43,768 nt of DNA from an uncultured Pelagibacteraceae bacterium (GCA_902622805.1 CACNRG010000007.1:1-43768); one strand, 5' to 3'; positions 17,844 to 25,827 are shown, counted from the first letter of the stretch. A program made the numbers and translations. Notes: generated by a model from the sequence alone, not told the origin.

Positions 17844-18620
17844 ATGAAAAAGTTTAATTTAAGTATAACAGGATGTATGGGTCGTATGGGCCAACAACTT
17901 ATTAAAAACTCAAAAAAAAATAATAGAGTGAAATTGTATAGTCTGACAGAAGATAGAATTATATCCAAAAAAATTTATAACATTAAACCTCAACTTAATT
18001 CTGAAGATGCTTTTAAAAATACGGATGTGATTATCGATTTTACAATGCCTAAATGTACTTTCGAAGTTTTAAAAATAGCATCAAAATTAAAAAAAAGAGT
18101 AGTAATTGGTACCACTGGATTCACAAAGAAAGAAGAAAGTTTGATTAAATCTTACTCCAAAAGAATACCAATATTAAAAGCAGGTAATATGAGTCTAGGT
18201 ATTAATCTTTTAATGTATTTAACTGAAATTGCCTCAGGATCACTAGGAAATAAATATCTAAGTAAAATTTTTGAAGTTCATCACAAATACAAAAAAGATT
18301 TTCCATCAGGAACAGCATTGATGTTAGGCAAAGGAATAGCTATTGGAAAAAATAAAGATTTTTACAAAATACTTGGCAAAAAATATCTAAATAAAAATTC
18401 ATTCCCCTATGGAAATAAAATAAATTTCAATTCTATAAGAAAAGGTGAAATTATTGGAGAACATGAGGTATTATTTTCAAATAAAAAAGAAATAATTAAA
18501 CTTAATCATGAGGCATTTGATAGAAGTTTATACTCAGAAGGTGCACTTACAGCAGCAATATGGTTAATGAATAAAAAATCAGGACTTTATTCAATGAGAG
18601 ACTTGATGAATTTCAAATAA
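17844..18620 (+). CDS. dapB: 4-hydroxy-tetrahydrodipicolinate reductase
   Basis: NAD(P)H-dependent reductase of the lysine/diaminopimelate pathway, supplying peptidoglycan and protein synthesis. The Rossmann start NLSITGCMGRMGQQL corresponds to the GxxGxMG nucleotide-binding motif. The segments VVIGTTGF and the substrate-binding EVHHKYKKDFPSGTAL (the HHxxKxDxPSGTA signature) are clear. The 258-residue length is normal. Its stop overlaps the nth start by one base (TAATG), so dapB, nth and the kinase behind them form a tight translational unit. Confidence 0.96.
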   Translation: MKKFNLSITGCMGRMGQQLIKNSKKNNRVKLYSLTEDRIISKKIYNIKPQLNSEDAFKNTDVIIDFTMPKCTFEVLKIASKLKKRVVIGTTGFTKKEESLIKSYSKRIPILKAGNMSLGINLLMYLTEIASGSLGNKYLSKIFEVHHKYKKDFPSGTALMLGKGIAIGKNKDFYKILGKKYLNKNSFPYGNKINFNSIRKGEIIGEHEVLFSNKKEIIKLNHEAFDRSLYSEGALTAAIWLMNKKSGLYSMRDLMNFK

Positions 18621-19273
18621 TGAATGAAATTCAAAGAGCAAAAAAAGTTTTAAAAATACTCAACAAAACTTATCCCCGAATTGATGTTCCATTAAAAAGT
18701 AGAAATGTATTTACTCTATTAATTTCTGTGCTTCTTTCAGCTCAATGTACAGATGTTAACGTTAATAATGTTACAAAAAATATTTATCCAAAATATTATA
18801 AACCTGAACACTTTGTTAAATTAGGACAAAAAAAAATTGAAAATTTAATTAGAAAAATTGGTATTTTTAGAATCAAAGCAAAAAGTATCTACAATCTCTC
18901 AAAAATATTAATAAAAAAATATAAAGGAAAAGTTCCCAAAACATTTGAGGAACTAGAAAAATTACCTGGTGTTGGCCACAAAACAGCAAGCGTTGTGATG
19001 TCTCAAGGATTTGGTTATCCAGCTTTTCCAGTAGATACTCACATACATAGACTTGCTCAAAGATGGGGTTTAACAAACGGTAAAAATGTTATTCAAACCG
19101 AAAATGATTTAAAGAGATTGTTTCCAAAAAAAAATTGGAACAAACTTCATTTACAAATTATCTATTATGGAAGGGAATATTGTAAAGCAAGAGATTGCTA
19201 CGGAATCAGTTGTAAAATTTGTACTTCTTGTTATCCTAAAAGAAAAAAACCATTTATTGTAAAAAAACCATAA
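18620..19273 (+). CDS. nth: Endonuclease III (DNA glycosylase/AP lyase)
   Basis: Base-excision repair glycosylase that removes oxidised pyrimidines. The helix-hairpin-helix region reads LEKLPGVGHKTASVVM at about 114-129, with the catalytic lysine in GHKTA and the catalytic aspartate in FPVDTHIHR shortly after. The C-terminal cysteine cluster is present but spaced differently from the E. coli Cx6Cx2Cx5C pattern: here five cysteines occur as Cx4Cx4Cx2Cx2C in YCKARDCYGISCKICTSC. Whether a 4Fe-4S cluster forms is therefore uncertain. It is coupled by 1-nt overlaps to dapB upstream and the sugar kinase downstream. Confidence 0.94.
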   Translation: MNEIQRAKKVLKILNKTYPRIDVPLKSRNVFTLLISVLLSAQCTDVNVNNVTKNIYPKYYKPEHFVKLGQKKIENLIRKIGIFRIKAKSIYNLSKILIKKYKGKVPKTFEELEKLPGVGHKTASVVMSQGFGYPAFPVDTHIHRLAQRWGLTNGKNVIQTENDLKRLFPKKNWNKLHLQIIYYGREYCKARDCYGISCKICTSCYPKRKKPFIVKKP

Positions 19274-20199
19274 TGAAAATTTTAGGAATAGGGAATGCAA
19301 TTGTTGATGTTCTCTGTAGAGTAACAGATGATTTTTTAAAAAAAAATTCATTAACTAAAAGTACAATGAAGTTAGTTGATGAGCTAGAATTTAAAAAACT
19401 TTTATCATCATTAAAGATTGAACAAACTATTTCTGGGGGATCAGTAGCCAATTCTGTTGTTGGCTTATCAAAATTAGGAAACAACGTTGGTTTTTTAGGT
19501 AAAATAAATGACGATGAATTAGGTAAGAAATACGAGGAAGGACTAAAAAAAGAAAATGTTAATTATTTATATAAAAAAAAATCTGAACCGATTCCCACTG
19601 GATCTTGTTTGATTCTTATTACTCCCGACTCTGAGAGAACAATGTGTACTTTTTTAGGTACGGCAGGAAAAATTAATAATGATGATGTAAATGATAAAGA
19701 AATTAAAAGTGCAGATATAATTTTTCTTGAGGGCTACTTATGGGATGTGGGTGAACCAAAAAAAGCTTTTGATAAAGCTATTATGCATTCCAATAAAGTT
19801 GCTATGACTTTATCAGATTTATTTTGTGTCGAAAGACATAAATCCCATTTTTTAGATTTAGTAAAAAATAAATTAGATATTACTTTTGCAAATGAACAAG
19901 AAATTTTATCTCTTACAAACTCGGTTTCTTTTGAAGATGTGATAAATTTTTGTAAACAAATTAAAAAAAATATTATAATTACTAGAGGTGAAAAAGGAGC
20001 AATTTCTATTAATGGTGATGAAATAGAAGAATGCCAAGCAAAAACAAATTTAGATATTAAAGATTTAACTGGTGCAGGAGATTTATTTGCTGCAGGATAT
20101 TTACACGGGATAATAAATAATAAGTCTACTAAAGAAAGTTTAGAAAAAGGAACTGAGCTATCTGCAGCAATTATTCAAAAAATTGGTGCACGTATTTAA
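19273..20199 (+). CDS. PfkB-family sugar/nucleoside kinase
   Basis: A 308-residue ribokinase-fold enzyme phosphorylating a sugar or nucleoside. The N-terminal signature reads LGIGNAIVDVLCRV, the substrate region has ISGGSVANSVVGLSKLG, and the C-terminal PfkB signature is DLTGAGDLFAAGYLHG with the catalytic aspartate in GAGD. The adenosine-kinase-like N-terminus makes adenosine or a related purine nucleoside a possible substrate, but specificity cannot be read with confidence. It starts on the last base of nth and ends 4 bp before the tail of the convergent regulator gene. Confidence 0.9.
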   Translation: MKILGIGNAIVDVLCRVTDDFLKKNSLTKSTMKLVDELEFKKLLSSLKIEQTISGGSVANSVVGLSKLGNNVGFLGKINDDELGKKYEEGLKKENVNYLYKKKSEPIPTGSCLILITPDSERTMCTFLGTAGKINNDDVNDKEIKSADIIFLEGYLWDVGEPKKAFDKAIMHSNKVAMTLSDLFCVERHKSHFLDLVKNKLDITFANEQEILSLTNSVSFEDVINFCKQIKKNIIITRGEKGAISINGDEIEECQAKTNLDIKDLTGAGDLFAAGYLHGIINNKSTKESLEKGTELSAAIIQKIGARI

Positions 20200-20203
20200 G
20201 TTT

Positions 20204-20758
20204 TTATTGTAAATAATACCCTTTCTTATCATGTTTGATAAATTTTTTATCTTTAAATTTTTCAGAAAATTTTTTTCTTAGTCTATAAACGTGGGTTTCA
20301 ACAGTGTGCGTTTCTAAATCTGAAGAATGTTTCCATACCTTTTTTTCTAAATCTTTAAGGGTAACAAACTTATTTGCCTTAATGAATAAAATTAACTCTG
20401 TTTCTTTTTCTGTTAAATTTAGCATGTTGTCTGAATTACTAATTTGTCTTGAATTTAAATCTAAAAAATAATTCCCAATTTGAATTTTTGACTGACTTGC
20501 AAACTTATTACCTAAAAACCAAATATTTATTTGTTCTAAAATTTTATCTAATCTTGATGGAACATTTAAAAGATTACAATTTTCAATTTTATTTTCATCT
20601 TTTGAAACAATTACGTAATTTTCAAACTTATCTAAATACGATCTGACCATTTTTTTTTCATCAAGAGTTATTACATCAAAATTTAAATTTTCCTTAATTT
20701 CTTCAAAAATCTCGAATAAGATAGGTGAATTATAAATTATTAAAGTTTTGGAACCCAT
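20204..20758 (-). CDS. OmpR-type winged-helix protein with degenerate receiver domain
   Basis: The C-terminal half (about 85-184) is an OmpR/PhoB-type DNA-binding winged helix: LTEKETELILFIKANKFVTLKDLEKKVW, THTVETHVYRLRKKF and a final GKGYYL-like KKGYYLQ. The N-terminal half (1-80) resembles a receiver fold but has no clear phospho-acceptor aspartate with its acidic pair, and no histidine kinase gene is nearby. The ATG at 20758 is preferred; a TTG five codons upstream would overlap the divergent transpeptidase gene. It is probably a transcription factor working without phosphorylation. Targets are unknown. Confidence 0.82.
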   Translation of the reverse strand: MGSKTLIIYNSPILFEIFEEIKENLNFDVITLDEKKMVRSYLDKFENYVIVSKDENKIENCNLLNVPSRLDKILEQINIWFLGNKFASQSKIQIGNYFLDLNSRQISNSDNMLNLTEKETELILFIKANKFVTLKDLEKKVWKHSSDLETHTVETHVYRLRKKFSEKFKDKKFIKHDKKGYYLQ

Positions 20759-20767
20759 ATATTTTTT

Positions 20768-21259
20768 ATGCAAATAATTTTAAAGAACAAAGATACTCTT
20801 TTATTTGACGAATTTAAATTCAAATGTTCAATTGGTAAAAAGGGTGTAACATCAAATAAAACAGAGGGAGATCTAAAAACTCCAAGAGGAGTTTACTCTC
20901 TTGGATCACTATTTTTTAGAAAAGATAAATTGCCTAATCCTACCACTAAACTTAAAAAAATTTCTATCAATAAAACAATGGGTTGGTGTGATGACATAAA
21001 TAGCAAATACTACAATCAACTAATAAACATTAATAAGAATATAAAATATGAAAAATTATTTAGAAAAGATCGAATTTACGATTTAATAATTCCCATAAAT
21101 TATAACACAAAAAATCCAATTAAAAATAAAGGTAGTGCTATTTTTATTCATGTAACAAAAAATTATGAAAAAACCGAAGGATGTATAGCTCTTAAGAAAA
21201 AAGACCTATTAATTTTATTAAGGATAATTAACAAAAAAACACTAATTAAAATTACCTAA
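20768..21259 (+). CDS. L,D-transpeptidase (YkuD) family protein
   Basis: A 163-residue protein of the YkuD-like family that may cross-link peptidoglycan or attach proteins to it. The active-site region reads IFIHVTKNYEKTEGCIAL, with histidine near 128 and the catalytic cysteine near 139 (the HxxxxxxxxxGC pattern). The TPRGVYSLG segment near 38-46 fits the family (GxTPxGxF). No signal peptide is visible, and there is no SHGCIR-type arginine after the cysteine, so export and exact activity are uncertain. It is divergent from the winged-helix gene with 9 bp between start codons and meets yggS tail-to-tail with a 4-nt overlap. Confidence 0.82.
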   Translation: MQIILKNKDTLLFDEFKFKCSIGKKGVTSNKTEGDLKTPRGVYSLGSLFFRKDKLPNPTTKLKKISINKTMGWCDDINSKYYNQLININKNIKYEKLFRKDRIYDLIIPINYNTKNPIKNKGSAIFIHVTKNYEKTEGCIALKKKDLLILLRIINKKTLIKIT

Positions 21260-21900
21260 GCTCTTTTTCCAAAAATTTTTGATCCAACTCTTACATAGGT
21301 TGAGCCATGTTTTGCAGCCTCTAAGTAATCTGAAGACATTCCCATACTAAGCTCTTTAAGTCTCAATGAATCATTTAAGTTTTTCATCTGAATAAAATAT
21401 TTATTTACATTTTCGTCATTAGGAGGAATACACATTAAACCAATTATATCTAAGTTAAAACGATGAAAACATGTTTTATAAAATTCTTCAACGTCCTTCA
21501 CATCAATTCCACTTTTTTGATGTTCATTACCTATATTAACTTGAATGAATATTTTTAGTTTTTTATCTTTTTTCTTTTGTTCAATAGATATTTTCTCTGC
21601 AAGTTTTAAACTATCTAAAGAATGAATATAGTCAAATAAAGGTATTGCAATTTTTACTTTGTTTGTTTGAAGTTTACCAATCATGTGTAATTTCAAATTC
21701 TTATTTTGCTCTTTTAAAGATACCCATTTACCAGCCGCCTCTTGAACTTTGTTTTCTCCAAAATGAATATGTCCAGATGTAATAAGTGGTCTAATTTTGT
21801 TACTATCAAAAGTTTTACTTACTGCGATTATATTAATTTTTGGATTGATAATATTTAATTCATTTTTTACAGTTAATAAGTTATGTGTTAAATCGTGCAT
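21256..21900 (-). CDS. YggS/PLPBP-family pyridoxal-phosphate homeostasis protein
   Basis: A 214-residue single-domain PLP-binding protein of the YggS/PROSC group, without known enzymatic turnover and linked to vitamin B6 and amino-acid homeostasis. The PLP lysine is K29 in IIAVSKTF. Other signatures are HFGENKVQEAAGKW, LHMIGKLQTNK, QVNIGNEHQKSGI and the C-terminal LSMGMSSDYLEAAKHGSTYVRVGS stretch. Length is normal. Its ATG overlaps the GTG start of the ThiE-like gene on the other strand by 6 nt. Confidence 0.94.
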   Translation of the reverse strand: MHDLTHNLLTVKNELNIINPKINIIAVSKTFDSNKIRPLITSGHIHFGENKVQEAAGKWVSLKEQNKNLKLHMIGKLQTNKVKIAIPLFDYIHSLDSLKLAEKISIEQKKKDKKLKIFIQVNIGNEHQKSGIDVKDVEEFYKTCFHRFNLDIIGLMCIPPNDENVNKYFIQMKNLNDSLRLKELSMGMSSDYLEAAKHGSTYVRVGSKIFGKRA

Positions 21901-22437
21901 TTAAATAATATAAAAATATATTACTTTTTAAGTGAATTTAATAAAAAACATATATTAAATCTTAATAATAAGATTAATTTAATATTTAGAAATTACGATA
22001 AAGAATTTAGCATAAAATTTTACAAAGAATTAAGAACATTCTGCCGTAAAGCAGGATTCAGGATATATCTGGCTAATAACATGAAAATTGCCAAATCATT
22101 GGAATTTGATGGTGCTTATTTGCCCTCCTTTAACAAAGAAATCGTTGGCATTAACAGCAACACACCAAAAAACTTTAAATTATTAGGATCCGCTCATGAT
22201 ATAAAAGAAATAAAAATAAAAGAAAAACAAGGAGTTGAATTGTTGTTTCTAAGTCCAGTTTTCAAAAAGAAAAATGAAAGACAGCTCAAAATTAATAATT
22301 TTTTGCGTCTAAGAAAGTCTACAAATATAGAAACAGCAGCTTTAGGTGGTATAAATTCCAAAAATATTAAACTTCTAAATCTTTATGGTATAAAAAATGT
22401 AGGATCAATAGACTGGGTCAAGAAAATTTATGGATAA
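21895..22437 (+). CDS. ThiE/TenI-like TIM-barrel protein
   Basis: A 180-residue protein resembling thiamine-phosphate synthase/TenI. Visible matches are GFRIYLANNMKIAKSLEFDGAYLP, LLGSAHDIKEIKIKEKQGVELLFLSPVF (the SxH..E...A...GaDyi..sPvF pattern) and AALGGINSKNIKLL. The usual ThiE phosphate and substrate residues are only partly kept, for example GAYLP instead of GxHLG, so real thiamine-phosphate synthase activity is uncertain. No in-frame ATG is available; the start is a GTG overlapping the yggS ATG. It overlaps the following TPR-sulfotransferase gene by 8 nt. Confidence 0.75.
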   Translation: MHLNNIKIYYFLSEFNKKHILNLNNKINLIFRNYDKEFSIKFYKELRTFCRKAGFRIYLANNMKIAKSLEFDGAYLPSFNKEIVGINSNTPKNFKLLGSAHDIKEIKIKEKQGVELLFLSPVFKKKNERQLKINNFLRLRKSTNIETAALGGINSKNIKLLNLYGIKNVGSIDWVKKIYG

Positions 22438-23983
22438 AAAAGAAGTTGAGGAAAAAATTAAGATTTTATTAAATTATTTTAATAATGAAAAATACATAGA
22501 TGCTATTACAAGGAGTAAAAAACTTTTAAAAATATTACCTCAACATGAACCTTTTTTGTTAAATATTATTGGATTAAGCTATCAAAGATTGAATGATACT
22601 GATAATGCTAAATCATATTTTTTAAAAGTTATAAATAATTATCCTGAATATTTACAAGCTAAACTTAATTACTCCATAGTTTTAAAATCAGAAAACAAAA
22701 TTAAAGAAGCGGAGTTATTATTAACAAGAATTATTGATCAAGAACCTAATTATATTCAAGCTATAAATAATTTAGCAAATTTAAAAAAAGAAAAAAGAGA
22801 TTATAAAAGTGCTGCTCATTTGTATGAAAAAGCTCTTAGTATAAACAAAAACGTTCCCATAATTCATTTTAATTTAGCCACGTGTTTTGCAAATCTTAGG
22901 CAGAAGAAAGAAGCTCTTTTTCATGCAAGTGAAGTGATTAGGCTTGAGCCTAAATTAACAAATGCTGATAAACTTATTAGCGACTTAACAAATTATAAAG
23001 AGGACAAATCAAATCATTTAGAAACAATGGAAAAGAAGTTGGATTCTGGTATTTTAAATGAAGATCAAAAAATAATCTTATCTTTTGCTCTTGGTAAAGC
23101 ATATGAAGATAAAAATATTTATGAAGAGTCATTCAAATTTTATAAACTAGCAAATACTAAAGCAAAATTAAGAATAAAATATGATTTTAATCAAGAAGAA
23201 AAGTTTTTTGAACTTATTAAAGAAATTTTTAATAAAAAAAATAATCATTTATTAAATAATAATAATATATCAAAACAAGATAAAAAAATTATATTTATTT
23301 GTGGCATGCCAAGGTCTGGAACAACTTTATTAGAGCAAATCGTGTCATCTCACAAAGACGTAATGAGCTTAGGTGAAACTGACTACCTGCTAGAAATTAC
23401 TGAAAAAATTTTTAATCTTAAAGAGATAGAAATAATTAAAAATAAACTATTTGAAAAAAAAGATTATCTATATAGTCAATATCTTGAATTATTATCTGAA
23501 ATTAAGAATAAAAAAAATATTTTTAGTGATAAAAGTTTATTAAATTATAAATTAATAGGATTTATTCACTCCTGTTTTCAAGACGCAAAAATAATTGTTC
23601 TAAAAAGAAAATTTGAGGATAATTTTTTATCTATATATAAAAATTATTTACCAAATAAAAAACTAAATTGGTCGTTTGATGAAGATGATATTTCTAAAAA
23701 TTATAAATTATTTCATGAGTATTTAGAATTTTGGAAAATAATTTTTCCAAATTCTTTCTTTGAAGTTGATTATGAAGATCTAGTTACAAATAATAAAGAG
23801 ACTACAAAATCTATTTTGAAATATTGTGAGCTTGAATGGGATGATAATTGTTTAAAGTATTACGAACAAAATCAGTCCCCAATTGCAACTGCTAGCTTCA
23901 ATCAAGCAAATAAACCTATATATAAATCTTCTATTAATAGTTTTAAAAATTTTAGTAAATTTTTTGCAAAAAAAAACCCCTGA
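22430..23983 (+). CDS. TPR-repeat sulfotransferase
   Basis: A 517-residue protein with tetratricopeptide repeats (about 10-190; units such as YIQAINNLANLKKEKRDYKSAAHLYEKAL) joined to a sulfotransferase domain (about 285-510). The 5'-phosphosulfate-binding loop of the sulfotransferase is FICGMPRSGTTLLEQ near 289-303, and GETDYL follows. It probably transfers sulfate from PAPS to an unknown acceptor, perhaps a glycan, protein or small molecule. There is no signal peptide. The last four codons and stop (KKNP, TGA) are made of the A-run and 5' stem of the terminator belonging to the convergent porin gene. Confidence 0.87.
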   Translation: MDKKEVEEKIKILLNYFNNEKYIDAITRSKKLLKILPQHEPFLLNIIGLSYQRLNDTDNAKSYFLKVINNYPEYLQAKLNYSIVLKSENKIKEAELLLTRIIDQEPNYIQAINNLANLKKEKRDYKSAAHLYEKALSINKNVPIIHFNLATCFANLRQKKEALFHASEVIRLEPKLTNADKLISDLTNYKEDKSNHLETMEKKLDSGILNEDQKIILSFALGKAYEDKNIYEESFKFYKLANTKAKLRIKYDFNQEEKFFELIKEIFNKKNNHLLNNNNISKQDKKIIFICGMPRSGTTLLEQIVSSHKDVMSLGETDYLLEITEKIFNLKEIEIIKNKLFEKKDYLYSQYLELLSEIKNKKNIFSDKSLLNYKLIGFIHSCFQDAKIIVLKRKFEDNFLSIYKNYLPNKKLNWSFDEDDISKNYKLFHEYLEFWKIIFPNSFFEVDYEDLVTNNKETTKSILKYCELEWDDNCLKYYEQNQSPIATASFNQANKPIYKSSINSFKNFSKFFAKKNP

Positions 23984-24005
23984 TTTATTTCTAAATCAGG
24001 GGTTT
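23968..24005 (-). terminator. Intrinsic terminator of the porin gene
   Basis: A perfect 14-bp stem (23974-23987 with 23992-24005) encloses a 4-nt loop. Read on the minus strand after the porin stop, the GC core (CCCC/GGGG) is followed by nine T residues (A-run 23968-23976 on the plus strand), a textbook Rho-independent terminator. On the plus strand the same DNA holds the last codons and TGA stop (23981-23983) of the TPR-sulfotransferase. The plus-strand transcript lacks a good T-tract after the stem, so termination is expected mainly for the porin. Confidence 0.93.
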
Positions 24006-24032
24006 AAAGTTTTTAAGAACTTTTTTATCTAA

Positions 24033-25019
24033 TTAAAACGCAAAAGATAAAGATACTTGAGTTCTTTTGTCTGTCTTACCAGCAGTACCACCAACGTTGT
24101 CAGCTTCGTTTTGGAAAGCTGAAAGTGTCATACCACCCATTGTGTAAGAGGCAGCGATACCTGTATCTTCATGATCTGAAGTTGCAGAAACAACTTGATC
24201 TCCAAGCTCTACTTCTCTTTTGTTGTAAGACAATGATGCATTATCATTTATGTTAAATGCAATACCATACATCATGATGCTTTCATCATCAGCAGCTTTA
24301 TTATGGTCAGCCATTTGCATACCTAATGTTACAGATCCAACTGCATATTTAGCCCAAACCGTAGCTTGTTTTTCAACATCAATTGAAGTTGTATCATCGA
24401 TCTTACCATAACCAGCACCAACTTGTAGACCATCCATTAATGAGTCAGTCCATACAGTCAATGTTTTACTTGAGTCATCACCTGCAGCTGTTTGTGTATC
24501 ATCGTTAGAGTTTCCACCACCGTTCTTTGCATAAACTACATCATAGTTCATACCAGCGATTTGATTTCTATAAGCGATCATACCAGTAGTTGCTTCACCA
24601 GTAGTGTAAGCATCTCCTGCAGTATCATCCCAAGCTTGTTCAGCTCCAGATGCTCTTGGTAGAGTATCTTTTTTGTTATTCATACCGTAAGCAGCTGTTC
24701 CACCATCAATTCCGATAGTACCAGCATCACCCATATCAATAGTTAAAGATGATGAAGATGCAGCAGCACCTCTCATATCAAAACCTATGTATAGGCTGAT
24801 AGTTCCAATATCGTTATCAGCACTGCCACTAAAACCTAGCATTTGCTCAAAACCTAAAGGAGAACCAGTTACGTTACCTTTTTGAGAGTCTGAGTCACCA
24901 CTTTCAGATACATAAGTAACTTTAGCACCACCTGAAACAGACATGTCTGCTGCGTGAGCACCAAAAGATACCAATGAACCAGCAAGTGCTGTCAAACCTA
25001 TTTTCTTTAGATTGTTCAT
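24033..25019 (-). CDS. Outer-membrane porin
   Basis: A 328-residue beta-barrel porin of the Gram-negative general type. A signal peptide of about 23 residues (MNNLKKIGLTALAGSLVSFG, then AHA cleavage) precedes alternating hydrophobic/polar beta-strands, Gly/Asp/Ser-rich loops and a C-terminal phenylalanine (QVSLSFAF), the BAM recognition signature. Base and codon use are clearly richer in G+C than the neighbours, as expected for a very highly expressed gene. A good ribosome site AAGGA lies 7 nt before the ATG, the 5' gap is 196 bp, and a strong terminator follows, so it is probably a monocistronic abundant transcript. Confidence 0.93.
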   Translation of the reverse strand: MNNLKKIGLTALAGSLVSFGAHAADMSVSGGAKVTYVSESGDSDSQKGNVTGSPLGFEQMLGFSGSADNDIGTISLYIGFDMRGAAASSSSLTIDMGDAGTIGIDGGTAAYGMNNKKDTLPRASGAEQAWDDTAGDAYTTGEATTGMIAYRNQIAGMNYDVVYAKNGGGNSNDDTQTAAGDDSSKTLTVWTDSLMDGLQVGAGYGKIDDTTSIDVEKQATVWAKYAVGSVTLGMQMADHNKAADDESIMMYGIAFNINDNASLSYNKREVELGDQVVSATSDHEDTGIAASYTMGGMTLSAFQNEADNVGGTAGKTDKRTQVSLSFAF

Positions 25020-25215
25020 ATTTATTTCCTTTTGTTTGTATTTAAATACGGTGACAAATTACTTTAAATCCTAAATTTTATTCTAATTTTTTATTATCGA
25101 TGCTTATTATTTCTTTTAGTGTTGCAATTTTACAACAATTTTTACTATTTTCGTGTAAATTCAACCTTTTTATGATATTTGAGACCATATTTTAAAATAA
25201 TCAACTAAATGATCT
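25020..25215. promoter_or_regulatory. Divergent control region between porin and DUF3576 lipoprotein genes
   Basis: This 196-bp gap is among the longest in the window. On the porin side it has a Shine-Dalgarno AAGGA (plus-strand TCCTT, 25027-25031) and a 12-bp perfect palindrome GTATTTAAATAC at 25038-25049 in the likely 5' leader. An imperfect inverted repeat GTTGCAATTTTACAAC (25121-25136) lies further upstream near possible -35/-10 hexamers. Exact promoters cannot be fixed in such AT-rich DNA. The opposite strand must hold the lipoprotein/leuS promoter. Confidence 0.5.
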
Positions 25216-25782
25216 ATGTTTCAAAAAACTAAAATTTTATACACTATTTTCTTAGTAGTACTACTATTCCTAAACAATTGTGGCATTTATAAAAAAACTG
25301 ATGCAAGAAAAGTTTCTCCTGATCCTCGTGAAAGAGTAAAAAAAAATTTAGAAGAGGGCAAAGGTTTAAGACTAACTGGGCTTGTGGGAAAAGGAGGAAC
25401 GAATTTCCAATTTGCAAGCTCAAATCCACTTTGGAGAGCAAGTTTAGATGTTTTAGATTTTGCTCCACTATTAAACGCAAATTATTCTGGTGGTATAATT
25501 ATAACAGACTGGATATCAAGTGATGACCAAAGATTAAATGAATATTATAAAATCACAATTAAATTTCTATCTAACGAAATAAGATCAGATGCTCTTAGAA
25601 TTAGTCTCCATGAAAAAAAATGTAACAATAATAATCAATGCAAAATTTCAGAGGTAAAAAGTAATAAGATAGAAAATGAAATTTCTAAGAAAATTCTAAG
25701 AATTGCATCACTTTATGAAAAAAAAGATATTGAGAAATTAAAAGAAGAACTTGGGGAATATAAGTTGCCAAAAAATTTTTAA
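25216..25782 (+). CDS. DUF3576-type lipoprotein
   Basis: A 188-residue lipoprotein of a family that in alphaproteobacteria is commonly found just upstream of leuS (DUF3576). A hydrophobic signal (about 8-21) ends in FLNNC with the probable lipidated cysteine C22. The conserved core reads NPLWRASLDVLDFAPLLNANYSGGIIITDWI, followed by KITIKFLSNEIRSDALRISLHEK. Function is not established; the core suggests a small envelope beta-rich domain. It is 45 bp upstream of leuS in the same direction and may share its transcript. Confidence 0.82.
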   Translation: MFQKTKILYTIFLVVLLFLNNCGIYKKTDARKVSPDPRERVKKNLEEGKGLRLTGLVGKGGTNFQFASSNPLWRASLDVLDFAPLLNANYSGGIIITDWISSDDQRLNEYYKITIKFLSNEIRSDALRISLHEKKCNNNNQCKISEVKSNKIENEISKKILRIASLYEKKDIEKLKEELGEYKLPKNF

Positions 25783-25827
25783 TTAATTAAAAACTAACGA
25801 CAAATTTTATTCTAATTATCCATTTGT

